DNA from: Paenibacillus helianthi
Lineage (GTDB): Bacteria > Bacillota > Bacilli > Paenibacillales > Paenibacillaceae
DNA length: 64,000 nt
Reading direction: 5' to 3'
Assembly (NCBI RefSeq): GCF_001909055.1
Contig: NZ_LVWI01000059.1
Span: 124,001-188,000, forward strand
The position numbers were made by a program, and so were the translations under genes. The notes beneath the pieces are model-generated. The model was not told where the DNA came from and made no database searches. It saw only the letters and a list, made by a program, of their open reading frames with translations. Below are positions 42,013 to 50,675 of the stretch, piece by piece; position 1 is the first letter of the stretch, and each line of letters starts with the position of its first letter.

Positions 42013-43329
42013 ATGGCTCACAGCGAGGAATTGCACCAGGCCGGATACCGCCTGCTAAACCAGCTCAACGAAGCTAGACAGCATCTGCCTGCCGGGGCGC
42101 TGTCCAGCGAAGAGCTTATACGAAGATGCAGAGACAGCATTGGCAGCGAAGCCGACGCGGGCATACGGGGGAATCTTGAGAATCTGGCCGGGGTGATCGA
42201 GGCCTATCTGTCGCAGCGCGCCTCAGCGGATGCACTGGATTTTTACTTGTCCCAGCAATTCAACATTCAAGCCGTGAATATCCTGGAATGGATGAAAGGT
42301 CTTGCCGGGTTAAGAGCGGACGGCGGAGAGCCGGAGATCCTTTTTCCTTCATCTGCTGACCCCTACACCCTTCCCAAAGTCAGTGTAATTATTACTACTT
42401 ATAATAGAAAAGACTTCCTGCATCAGGCCATTCAGAGCATCCTGCGTCAGGATTACCCCCATAAGGAGATTACGGTGATTGACGACTGCTCCAGCGACGG
42501 TACGGCAGAACTCATGGGCCGGAATTATGGCGATGATCCGCGTGTAATCTTCATGCAGAATGAGACCAATCAAGGCCCGGGGAATAACCGGCGCAAAGCG
42601 CTTGCCGCTCATGGTGACGGTGAGTATATTCTGTTCCTGGATGACGACGACTATCTGATTGACCGGAGCTATTTCAGCCGCGCTGTCCATTTCCATCAGG
42701 AGCAACCGGAGATTGCTTTTGTGGCTGCAAATGTGTTCCTGGAGTATTCCAAGACCGAACAGCTGAAGCCTTCCAGCTTGCAGCTAAACCGGATTACCCC
42801 GAAGGAAGCCTACTTCAAGAATTTCGAACAAAAGGGGTACCCCAAACCAGCCTCAACCTTGACAGCGGTCTTCAAGCGGGAAACGCTGATGAAAATGGAT
42901 ATTCTGAACATGAACATGGTCAACGACGCTTCGATTTACCTGCGTGCCCTGCTGATCGGGGATGCCGGGTTTATCGACACCCTTGCCGGAGTGTACCGGA
43001 TTCATGGCAACAATATTACTTTTAACCTCAGCCAGTCCTTTCTGATCGAGAATTTGGAGGAAAAACGGCTGATCCGCAATATGGCCATCGAACGCTACGG
43101 CTACAGCAAGACGGAAATGAACGAATGGTTCAACCATAATGTGTATGACACCATCTCGTATTACCTGATGAATTCCGCCAAAAGCCACACCGATTTCAAG
43201 TCAATGTACAGCTGGGCCAGCGAACATTGTCCCAAGGCCTACAGCCAATTAAAGCGCCAGTTCCGCACCAAGCTCATGAAAAAGCAGCTGCTGCGCGTGT
43301 CGTTTGTCCGGGCTTTGCTGAACCGGTAG
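42013..43329 (+). CDS. Family 2 glycosyltransferase with a helical N-terminal extension
   Basis: 438 aa. Residues 1-110 are helical and unlike other domains I know (EELHQAGYRLLNQLNEARQH). The GT-A domain begins near 117: KVSVIITTYNRKDFLHQAIQ, EITVIDDCSSDGTAELM, NQGPGNNRRKAL, and the DxD region EYILFLDDDDYL. A helical C-terminal part follows. GAGGAGG precedes the ATG. Separated from the four-gene cluster by 618 bp of repeats and its own leader, it is probably transcribed separately but could serve the same polymer. Confidence 0.9.
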   Translation: MAHSEELHQAGYRLLNQLNEARQHLPAGALSSEELIRRCRDSIGSEADAGIRGNLENLAGVIEAYLSQRASADALDFYLSQQFNIQAVNILEWMKGLAGLRADGGEPEILFPSSADPYTLPKVSVIITTYNRKDFLHQAIQSILRQDYPHKEITVIDDCSSDGTAELMGRNYGDDPRVIFMQNETNQGPGNNRRKALAAHGDGEYILFLDDDDYLIDRSYFSRAVHFHQEQPEIAFVAANVFLEYSKTEQLKPSSLQLNRITPKEAYFKNFEQKGYPKPASTLTAVFKRETLMKMDILNMNMVNDASIYLRALLIGDAGFIDTLAGVYRIHGNNITFNLSQSFLIENLEEKRLIRNMAIERYGYSKTEMNEWFNHNVYDTISYYLMNSAKSHTDFKSMYSWASEHCPKAYSQLKRQFRTKLMKKQLLRVSFVRALLNR

Positions 43330-43350
43330 ACTTTCCTGCGATGATGATAA

Positions 43351-43392
43351 AAAAGGATGATAGTGTGCATGGGCACAGACTACCATCCTTTT
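43351..43392. terminator. Bidirectional terminator
   Basis: AAAAGGATGATAGT / ACTACCATCCTTTT with one mismatch, between the convergent GT2 and threonine-aldolase-like genes. Confidence 0.85.
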
Positions 43393-43422
43393 GGGGTTGG
43401 GCAGCCCTGATCAGTGTGATCC

Positions 43423-44530
43423 TTAAGCCTCCGCCAGCAGCCGATCCAGCAGCCCGAATGCCGCTTCCAGGTTCGCCTTGGGAATGCCGCTGTACATATC
43501 TCCAATGCTCAATTCATAAAAACACGACGACTCGTCGCTCTCCCTCAAACGCGGAGTAAACCCCACACCGGTTGCTTCGCTGACCCGGGTCAGAATCCGC
43601 TCTACCTTCACCTTGGACAGGGCAAAATGCACATGGAACATGTTCGACACCGGTACTTCCGGCAGAGTACTTACGTTATGACAGCCGTTGAACAGAGCCG
43701 CAAGCTCCTTGGCCTCCGCATAATATTGAGCCATCTTGTCCACTCTCTGCCGGTAATAATGCCGTGAGGGGATAATGTAGGGGTACAGGCTGATCAGATC
43801 GCCGCCATGCCGCCGTTTCCAAATTTTCGATTCTTCGGTAAAGTCCGCACTTCCCGCAAGAATGGCCCCGGCAATTCCGCCAATGCCTTTATAAAAGGAG
43901 ATATATACGCTGTCGAACAGGCTGCAGACTTCAGCGGCGGTTTTGCCGTAATACGGAAGCACCTCAAACAATCGCGCCCCGTCCAGATGCAGCATAATCC
44001 CCTGCTCACGGCAATAGGCGGACTTCAAGCTCTGCATACTCCGGAAGCTGTCCGCCAATCTCGCGCTGCGGCAGCTCCAGCAGGAGACAGGCTACTCCCT
44101 GACCCCTGTTCTTCACATCTTCAAGTGTAATCAGGCGGTCCTTGTCAGCGAGCAGCAGCGGCTCCAGATGATGCAGCTCTTTTAGCCCATCCTGCTCATG
44201 TATCTCCAAGTGGCAGAGCGGGTGGTACGCTACAGACTTGCTACCCTTACGGTCGCTCCAGATCCGAAGTGCAATCTGCTGTGCCATCGTACCGCTCGGG
44301 AAAAATACAGCCGCTTCCTTACCCAGCACCTCTGCCATTTCCGCCTGAAACCCCTCGATCAGCTCACCTGTACCGTACATGTCACTGACCACACTATCCT
44401 CTACCCCGGCAAAAGCTTCCTTCAGCACCCGGACCTCCCGTTTGCCGTGGCCTGCCAGCTGTAATGGAGCCGCATTAAATGCTTCCAATAAGGTTTGGCT
44501 GTTATCGCTCATGGTTTTGCTAATATCCAT
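43423..44530 (-). pseudogene. Threonine aldolase / beta-eliminating lyase family gene with a frameshift
   Basis: Two overlapping frames together make one PLP-dependent fold-type I enzyme of about 360 aa. The N-terminal part (44530 to about 44025) has VVSDMYGTGELIEGF, VFFPSGTMAQQIAL and AYHPLCHLEIHEQDG. The C-terminal part (to 43423) has MLHLDGARLFEVLP (PLP-binding Asp and Arg) and YISFYKGIGGIAGA (PLP Lys). Near 44025-44029 the N-terminal frame runs into LEVRLLP and a stop, while the natural continuation (KSAYCREQG) is one base away: an extra base in CTTGAAG. This is a recent pseudogene, a sequencing error, or much less likely recoding. GAGGAG lies upstream of the start. Confidence 0.85.
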
Positions 44531-44720
44531 ACTCCTAACTCTCCTCTCCGCCTGCTTGGGTCTAGCCCATCCGACAAAATTATACCATTTCCCGCCGGAA
44601 ACCCCCTTTTTTTCAAAAGTTCACGGTTTGTTCCCCGCTGTTCAGGTGAAATTACTGCATCGCTGTGCTACAATATTGGAATTGCAAAGGCAATCGCTTA
44701 GGGAGGTTTATTACAACACC

Positions 44721-45356
44721 ATGCTCATTATTGGTATCGCCGGCGGGACCGGCTCCGGCAAAACGACGGTAGCACGCTCCGTCATTGACCGTTTGGGAAC
44801 AGACAAAGTGACGTTCATATCTCAGGATAACTACTATAAAGACCATTCTTACCTCAGCTTCGAGGAACGCGGTGCGATCAATTATGATCACCCCCTTGCT
44901 TTTGATACCGAGCTGCTGATTGAGCATTTGGAATGCCTCCAATCCGGACAGGCTGCTTATGCCCCGGTGTATGATTTTACGATTCACGCCCGCTCTACCG
45001 ACAAGACCGTTGAACTGCTGCCGAACAACATCGTTATCGTAGAGGGTCTGCATGTGCTCTCCGATGAGAAGCTCCGCGGGCAGCTGAATATTAAGGTTTT
45101 TGTCGATACCGACCCGGATGTGCGCATCCTCCGCCGTGTGCTGCGGGATATCGAAGAACGCGGACGGACAATCCGTTCCATTCATTCCCAGTATCTGACC
45201 ACGGTCAAACCGATGCACGAAGCCTTTATCGAGCCGTCCAAGAAATACGCCGACCTGATCATCCCCGAAGGCGGGCAGAATGAAGTAGGCATCCAGCTGC
45301 TGTCCGTACTTACAGAGAAGTATCTGTCAGGCGACCATCAGTGGACCATGAAGTAA
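44721..45356 (+). CDS. udk: Uridine kinase
   Basis: Salvage of uridine and cytidine to UMP/CMP. 211 aa, the normal length: MLIIGIAGGTGSGKTTVARS with Walker A GGTGSGKT, ISQDNYYKDHSYL, NYDHPLAFD and YDFTIHARS (substrate site), then IVIVEGLHVL. GGGAGG is 14 bases from the ATG, rather far. The open frame extends upstream but that part is antisense to the aldolase gene. It has its own terminator. Confidence 0.96.
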   Translation: MLIIGIAGGTGSGKTTVARSVIDRLGTDKVTFISQDNYYKDHSYLSFEERGAINYDHPLAFDTELLIEHLECLQSGQAAYAPVYDFTIHARSTDKTVELLPNNIVIVEGLHVLSDEKLRGQLNIKVFVDTDPDVRILRRVLRDIEERGRTIRSIHSQYLTTVKPMHEAFIEPSKKYADLIIPEGGQNEVGIQLLSVLTEKYLSGDHQWTMK

Positions 45357-45373
45357 AAGTTGAAGACTGTACA

Positions 45374-45403
45374 GGCCGCCGGGAGCTCCCGGCGGCCTTT
45401 TTG
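45374..45403 (+). terminator. Terminator of udk
   Basis: The perfect 24-bp palindrome GGCCGCCGGGAG/CTCCCGGCGGCC followed by TTTTTGTG. Confidence 0.95.
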
Positions 45404-45485
45404 TGTAGAACGAGATTTCACCTTACATAGGTCACGGACAGACCTGCTTTTTCCACATTGAACCGGATGCAGAATTTCTTATTGG

Positions 45486-48400
45486 TTATTCAGCTTGCTG
45501 ATTGTTATTTTTTACAGATTGATCATGAGGTACTCTGACGGTTACGGAAGAAGTCTCTTTATTCCCTGCCTTGTCGGTTATTGTATACGTAATTGTGTAG
45601 ATACGGCCCACTGCCTTATCCTTCCCTTTTTCAGCGCGTAAACTAAAGGATGTAGCTGCTGTTCCTACACTGGCTTGAATATCACCTTGACCACTGTCCG
45701 GTTCATTGATCGTAATAGAGGTTAATATTACCGATTCAACCCCAGATGTAGCATCACCCGGATTCAATGCAGCGTGAATCGTCACCATTTTATGATTGGC
45801 CGGCCATAGGGTTGTTGTATCCAATTGGACGGTTAGCGCTGGCGCCGTCTTGTCTATCTTCAATTCAAGAGTTTTGATGGGTTCGACATTGCCTGCCTGA
45901 TCCGTGCTGCGATAGCCTACGGTATAAATTCCTTCACCAAAGGCGGGAATAGATCCGGTATACGGGGTCCATTCCCCGTTATTGATCTGGTACTCCGTTT
46001 TCGCTACACCGGATACATTGTCGCTTGCAGCTAAACTTACATTAACCTCCGATGTATACCATCCGGATTCTAAAGGACTCGCGGAGTCCAAGCTGGCTGT
46101 GGTGACCGGCGCGGTATGATCCAGCTTAAACGTCCGGGTCTTTGGATATTCGGCTCCTCCGGCCGCATCCGTTGAATAATAGGCTACGGAATATTGCCCA
46201 TCCTCATGAAATGTAACCGGACCGGTGTAGTTGCTCCACGACGTTCCGTTATCAACGCTGTACACTGCGCCGGTTACAGTTCCTCCTGCTTCAGCGGCAG
46301 TAAGAGTCAACGATACCGGGCTAATATACCAGCCCTGCTCCCCATCCGGTAATGCCGGTGAGAATGAAGCCGTCGTGACCGGTGTTTTCTTTTCCACAGC
46401 CAGCCACGCCAGTACAGGATCACTGCCGCTGACCTTGCTTACGCTGATTTGTATATTCTGGGCTTTAGCCAGCGTAAATTCTATCTTCTCCTGATCGGCT
46501 AGGGTTGCTTTGTTGATGGTAAAACTCTTAGAAGCAAGTATGCTGCCGTTGGCATCCTTGGCTGAGAAGGTCATGCCGCGGGTGGCTCCCCACCATTCCT
46601 TATAGCCGGAAATCAATGTGTAGGTTCCAGGGTCCAAATGAACGGTGTAATTGATGCTCTTATTAGCGTAGGCCCACCAGCCGCTCTCATAAATGCTGCT
46701 GGTACTGGTGTGATACCCAATGTCAGTACCGATTTTACCAGTGTAGCCCCATTGTCCGTTGTATGCCTGATCAGACACTGCGTTTACCAGCTGTCCACCC
46801 AGTTTAGCCTTAGCTGCGTTATAAAAAGCGGAATTGCCCTGGGAACCTCCGCTGATGAAGTAGGTTAGTCCCGCATTTACCACATCGACCGTGGCACTCA
46901 CTTGATATCCGGGCAATGTGCCCGTAATCTTCACAGATGTATAAGGACTAAAGGTCACACCGGCCGTATTCCAGATGACCGGCACCGTAACCGTATTCCC
47001 TGCAGCATTCACCGCCTGAAGTGTTGCCGGAAGGCCAGAGGCCCCTTCCCCCGTGGTCACCGCATATTCCGTAGGACTACTCACGGAGACAATGATGTTC
47101 GGGTCGATGATATTGAAGTCTTGGGTCATCACACCGCTTGATTCCATGCCCTCTGCGTAGGCGACCGCCTTGAGAATCGTGTGGCCCAGCGTCAAAGTGA
47201 CCGGAGTGGTATAGAGCGTACTGTGATTTGTAGGTTCTGTACCATCAGTCGTGTAATAGATCTTGGCTCCGTCGGCCTTACTAGAAAGTGTTAGGGTCTG
47301 ATCTGAAGTGTACCTGCCGCCCTCTTCACTTGCTGCCGGCAGCGGGGCAAGCGGCCTCGTGAGGTTGTTCGCATACACCTGGACCTCAAGCATGCCGTTC
47401 TCCCAACTGGCTGTGGAATTGCCATTGTGTGCATTAATGACGGAGGTAACATAGAGCCGCACATACCGGTATTTCCCCCCCAGTGTATTGCTTTTGAAGC
47501 CCGTCATTTTATTTTGGGTCTCATCCGCCAGGACTGTCCAGTTCTTGTTGTCATTGCTGCCTTGTACCGTATAGTCGTAATAGGCTTCGGAACCATTGAA
47601 TTGCTTGAAGCTGATATCCGCGCGGGAAAGATCAAATATCTCCTGCAAATCAATCGTTACTGCGTATGGGACCTTATTTTGCTGATAGTATAGTGTACCT
47701 GCCGACCATGTATCTGCCTCATCGTAGGAACCATCGTTGATGTACTTCAGCAATTTGCCGGAAACGACATTGTCTTCACCTTCTACCGGTTTGCCTTGCG
47801 AAACATTGGATACATCCGGGAAATGAAATGCTCCGGTCACAGGGTCGAGGGACCACCCCGGTGTATAGCTCATGGTCATGGTGTGTGTGGCACTGTCGAT
47901 GTTCAAGGGCAGCCACACATAAGCGGAAGTGCCTAGAGCTTCGGGATTCCAGCGGTCGCCCATGTATACATATTGCCTGCTGCCATCTGCCGCAGCAATC
48001 TCCATAATGTTGGTGGGCTGGCTGTAGAAGGTGGTGTTGTTGCCCACGGGCTGGAGAGCCGACCATCCGCTTGAATTACTGATATCGGTGGTGAAGGAAT
48101 ACATGGCCTGATTCGGATACCAGCCTGACTGACTGGAGGTAATGATATAGTAGACGCCATTAGCCTTGATCATGGCAGGCGCTTCCCTTCTTCCGCCGCT
48201 AAACAGCAGATAGGAGTTTTGCCAGTCAACATTCGTGCTGTTCTCCGTAAGCTTGTACACGCGCATGTTCTGCCAATCCTGAGTGCTGATCAGGTAAGCT
48301 TCGCCGGTGCCAGGATCCTGATAGACGGTGAAATCGCGGGAGCCATAACCCCATTTGCCGTCCGTTCCCGTATAGGACTCGTCTTTTTCATTAGGGTCCC

Positions 48401-49007
48401 CTACATAGCCAACACCCGGACGGAAATTATGAAGTACGGTGTAATGTCCGTCCACTGAACCTGCGGAAGCAATCAGAATATGGGAATTCCCATAGCTGGT
48501 CCCGTTTTCCCAGTGGGCGAACAGAACGAACTTCCCGCTGGCCTGATCATAAATCAGCTTCGGACGCTCCATATTGAACTGCTGGGTCTGGGGGCTAATG
48601 AGCCCGGGTGTTGTAGCTGTGGTATATCCAGGGTTTGTCGTATTGGACAGGATCGTAGACACAAATTCCCAGTTAAGAAGATCCTTCGATCTGTACAGAT
48701 TAATGCCTGTAGTATTGTGGGAATTGCTGGATTTATTCTCTCCGACCCAATAATACCAGCCGCCCTGCTGCACGAAGCCTCCGCCGTGGGCCTGAATAGA
48801 ATTTCCGGCAGTGTCATTCCACGCCGCACCAACCGGAACACTTGTATAGGGACCCGCAGGTGGTGTACCGTTGACGGTCAGTTCACTTGCCGTTCCGGAA
48901 GTGGTAGCGCTTACAGTAGCGGACATTGCAGGAATCATTCCAATAATAAGGATTAGGCCAAAGAAACCTGCCAGAATACGCTTCATTCCAATGTGTTTCT
49001 TGTTCAT
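45486..49007 (-). CDS. Secreted GH43 (subfamily 24-like) protein with CBM32 and Ig-like modules
   Basis: 1173 aa. Signal peptide (about 1-35), five-bladed propeller (about 55-395), F5/8-type C/CBM32 domain (about 400-555), chitobiase-type C-terminal domain (about 560-630, AKIYYTTDGTEPT), Ig-like Big_4 domain (about 635-715), a further lectin-like beta-sandwich (about 715-870, WGYTGKIGTDIGYHTSTSSI), and three Ig-like repeats (about 880-1160) with the TAPVTTASLD/STDQAGN pattern. The propeller opens with IQAHGGGFVQQGGWYYWVGE. In exo-beta-1,3-galactanases of GH43_24 the usual catalytic-base Asp is absent at this point, as here. No sortase motif is seen. Standing alone, it probably trims arabinogalactan or galactan side chains. 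Confidence 0.85.
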   Translation of the reverse strand: MNKKHIGMKRILAGFFGLILIIGMIPAMSATVSATTSGTASELTVNGTPPAGPYTSVPVGAAWNDTAGNSIQAHGGGFVQQGGWYYWVGENKSSNSHNTTGINLYRSKDLLNWEFVSTILSNTTNPGYTTATTPGLISPQTQQFNMERPKLIYDQASGKFVLFAHWENGTSYGNSHILIASAGSVDGHYTVLHNFRPGVGYVGDPNEKDESYTGTDGKWGYGSRDFTVYQDPGTGEAYLISTQDWQNMRVYKLTENSTNVDWQNSYLLFSGGRREAPAMIKANGVYYIITSSQSGWYPNQAMYSFTTDISNSSGWSALQPVGNNTTFYSQPTNIMEIAAADGSRQYVYMGDRWNPEALGTSAYVWLPLNIDSATHTMTMSYTPGWSLDPVTGAFHFPDVSNVSQGKPVEGEDNVVSGKLLKYINDGSYDEADTWSAGTLYYQQNKVPYAVTIDLQEIFDLSRADISFKQFNGSEAYYDYTVQGSNDNKNWTVLADETQNKMTGFKSNTLGGKYRYVRLYVTSVINAHNGNSTASWENGMLEVQVYANNLTRPLAPLPAASEEGGRYTSDQTLTLSSKADGAKIYYTTDGTEPTNHSTLYTTPVTLTLGHTILKAVAYAEGMESSGVMTQDFNIIDPNIIVSVSSPTEYAVTTGEGASGLPATLQAVNAAGNTVTVPVIWNTAGVTFSPYTSVKITGTLPGYQVSATVDVVNAGLTYFISGGSQGNSAFYNAAKAKLGGQLVNAVSDQAYNGQWGYTGKIGTDIGYHTSTSSIYESGWWAYANKSINYTVHLDPGTYTLISGYKEWWGATRGMTFSAKDANGSILASKSFTINKATLADQEKIEFTLAKAQNIQISVSKVSGSDPVLAWLAVEKKTPVTTASFSPALPDGEQGWYISPVSLTLTAAEAGGTVTGAVYSVDNGTSWSNYTGPVTFHEDGQYSVAYYSTDAAGGAEYPKTRTFKLDHTAPVTTASLDSASPLESGWYTSEVNVSLAASDNVSGVAKTEYQINNGEWTPYTGSIPAFGEGIYTVGYRSTDQAGNVEPIKTLELKIDKTAPALTVQLDTTTLWPANHKMVTIHAALNPGDATSGVESVILTSITINEPDSGQGDIQASVGTAATSFSLRAEKGKDKAVGRIYTITYTITDKAGNKETSSVTVRVPHDQSVKNNNQQAE

Positions 49008-49306
49008 TTCTACAGCTCATCTCCTTTTTTCTACTGCTGTTAAAATAACAAGGCACTTCAAAATACCTCCTGCGGCTACATCCTCCTCCTCCCCGGAATT
49101 AGGTGATGACACGTGTTCTCCGTGAATTGTAAGCCCTTTCTCAGGCGTGCGTATAGTGAATTATTTAAACTTTTAGGGACATTCCATAGCTTTTGGTGAA
49201 TGGTAAATACTTTTGAACAAGATTTCCAGAATTGATTCAGCGTTCAAACCAGATGCTGGAATCTGAGGGCTCAAGCTAATTGTGTAAATTGCGGAGGGAT
49301 AAAAAC
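49008..49306. other. Spacer upstream of the GH43 gene and the MarR gene
   Basis: AAGGAGATG about 12 bases before the GH43 start (at 49007). The rest is AT-rich with no recognisable gene. Promoters for both directions must lie here, but only the MarR one (49307 onward) is clear. Confidence 0.5.
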
Positions 49307-49355
49307 TTGACAAAATTTTGTTAACCGGTAAACTATTATTAACTGGTTAACAAAA
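49307..49355 (+). promoter_or_regulatory. Promoter and MarR operator
   Basis: TTGACA at 49307-49312 and, 16 bp on, TAAACT at 49329-49334. Two 14-bp arms, TTTTGTTAACCGGT (49316-49329) and ACTGGTTAACAAAA (49342-49355), form an inverted repeat with one mismatch that covers the spacer and -10. A textbook layout for autorepression by the following MarR gene. Confidence 0.75.
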
Positions 49356-49371
49356 ATAGGGAGGTGCTCCT

Positions 49372-49839
49372 ATCACATCTAAAAAATATCAAGAAGCTTT
49401 TAACGCAATCCAAGGTTTTATTCTGAAGAAGGAAAGAAATATTACACGAAGAACTACTGAAAACGATAAGACGAAAGAAGTACAACCCTCAACCCGGAAA
49501 TGGACAATTACTCAACTCCATATTCTTTCTCTAGTAAATGAGAACCCAAATGGATGGAATAATACACTACTGTCCACCGAGCTAAACGTGTCTAAGCCTG
49601 CCGTGACAAAAGCTGTGAATGCGCTTATTGAAAATGATCTACTTCTATCCACTAAAAAGGCTGAAAATAACAAAGAAGTTTATTATGACATCACACACCC
49701 GGGAAGAGAACTAGCAGTCGAGCATGATAAGCTTCATAAAATCATTGAGGGGAAATATTATGACTTATTTCGCACCTTCTCTGAGGAAGAACTCGATGTT
49801 GTTATTCGGTTTCTAGATGGTTGGTCAAAACTCATATAA
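49372..49839 (+). CDS. MarR-family regulator with no canonical start codon
   Basis: 155 aa if translation begins at the ATC at 49372, which has GGGAGGTG in the right place. The frame upstream of it is closed by TAG at 49357, and no ATG, GTG or TTG occurs until the GTG at 49588, inside the helix-turn-helix. The protein shows a wHTH (WTITQLHILSLVNENPNGWN, then LLSTELNVSKPAVTKAVNAL) and flanking helices. An ATC start occurs but is rare; otherwise the original ATG has been mutated, or there is a sequencing error. It is 17 bp from the NTF2-like gene, so the two form an operon. AT-rich. Confidence 0.75.
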   Translation: MTSKKYQEAFNAIQGFILKKERNITRRTTENDKTKEVQPSTRKWTITQLHILSLVNENPNGWNNTLLSTELNVSKPAVTKAVNALIENDLLLSTKKAENNKEVYYDITHPGRELAVEHDKLHKIIEGKYYDLFRTFSEEELDVVIRFLDGWSKLI

Positions 49840-49856
49840 CCTAGGAGTGATTTGAA

Positions 49857-50261
49857 ATGAATAAAACAGAAGCGCTTCAATTTTTAACAGATATGTACAA
49901 CGATATTGTGGTTGGTTTGAATTTAGAAAAGATCCCTGTCTATTTTAGCGAAGAATATTATCAGGTGACGGATGGGGTAAAAACGAACAAAGAGGAGTTC
50001 ACGAAACATATCGCTACACTAAAAGAAATGGTAGAAAAAATTAGAGTTTCGCCTTTCTATGATACATTGTTTGATGAGGAGCTACAAACAATGACATTAC
50101 GCTATACGGTAGATGTTACAAAGAAAAATGGAAATAGCGGACAAGTTGAATTAATTGCTATCTTTGAATTGGAAGGCCACAAGATTCTTCGCTGCAACGA
50201 AATATCCTGTCCGCTTAACAATGCTGACGAATTCAAAGAAATTGCTAGTGTTAGTAACTAA
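49857..50261 (+). CDS. SnoaL/NTF2-like protein
   Basis: 134 aa. The pattern of N-terminal helices (LQFLTDMYNDIVVGLNLEKI) followed by curved beta-strands (VELIAIFELEGHKILRCNEI) is that of the cone-shaped NTF2/SnoaL fold, which includes small-molecule isomerases and unknowns. AGGAGTG precedes the ATG. It follows the MarR gene by 17 bp and is presumably controlled by it. No specific activity can be assigned. Confidence 0.8.
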   Translation: MNKTEALQFLTDMYNDIVVGLNLEKIPVYFSEEYYQVTDGVKTNKEEFTKHIATLKEMVEKIRVSPFYDTLFDEELQTMTLRYTVDVTKKNGNSGQVELIAIFELEGHKILRCNEISCPLNNADEFKEIASVSN

Positions 50262-50309
50262 CCGGGGTCATAACCAATAATACGATGATAAAGTGAAAAG
50301 ATATTCTCG

Positions 50310-50347
50310 AGCCCAGCTCGCCAATCGGCGGAGGGGCTTTTGTTTTC
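50310..50347 (+). terminator. Terminator after the NTF2-like gene
   Basis: AGCCC...GGGGCT stem with inner CGCC/GGCG pairing, followed by TTTTGTTTT. Confidence 0.75.
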
Positions 50348-50558
50348 CACAAGCCAAATCTCCCCTCTAGATACCCGCATCGCCCTTTTCTAAATGTCAT
50401 GTTACTTCACACAAATACTCATAACCCCAGCAGATCAAACCGAAAACCCAACCGAAAATTCTATTTAGCGTTATATTTCTTCACTGGTAGCGCTTTATCT
50501 GATGAATTGGGGGTTGATTATTTCCAGCCCATCCTCTATGATAATCTCATCAGGTTAT
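50348..50558. other. AT-rich spacer with no gene
   Basis: Nothing supportable between the terminator and the first LacI-type operator. A 96-codon frame across 50399-50689 has no ribosome binding site or family resemblance and runs over the operators. Confidence 0.5.
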
Positions 50559-50588
50559 TTATAAAGTTTAAGCGATTAAACTTTATAA
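50559..50588 (+). promoter_or_regulatory. LacI-type operator O1
   Basis: A 30-bp palindrome: TTATAAAGTTTAAGC followed by GATTAAACTTTATAA, with one mismatched pair beside the central CG. The central CG and near-perfect symmetry are typical of LacI-family operators. Confidence 0.8.
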
Positions 50589-50636
50589 ATTATATTTCCT
50601 TTATTAACTCCATATTACAACGTTTATTTATTATAA

Positions 50637-50656
50637 AAGTTAAAGCGCTTAAACTT
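50637..50656 (+). promoter_or_regulatory. LacI-type operator O2
   Basis: AAGTTAAAGC GCTTAAACTT, same consensus as O1 (AAGTTTAAGC-GCTTAAACTT). Its centre is 73 bp from that of O1, seven helical turns, so a looped repressor tetramer is possible. A weak -10 (TATTAC at 50613-50618) lies between them. Confidence 0.8.
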
Positions 50657-50675
50657 ACAAACAAGAAAGGCTGGT

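Noticed and set aside
44020..44035. Programmed frameshift in the threonine-aldolase-like gene
   Set aside because: No slippery heptamer, stimulatory hairpin or internal Shine-Dalgarno at the usual spacing is visible; mutation or sequencing error is simpler.
44379..44720. N-terminal extension of uridine kinase
   Set aside because: This stretch is antisense to the aldolase-like gene; the family N-terminus MLIIGIAGGTGSGKT begins at 44721.
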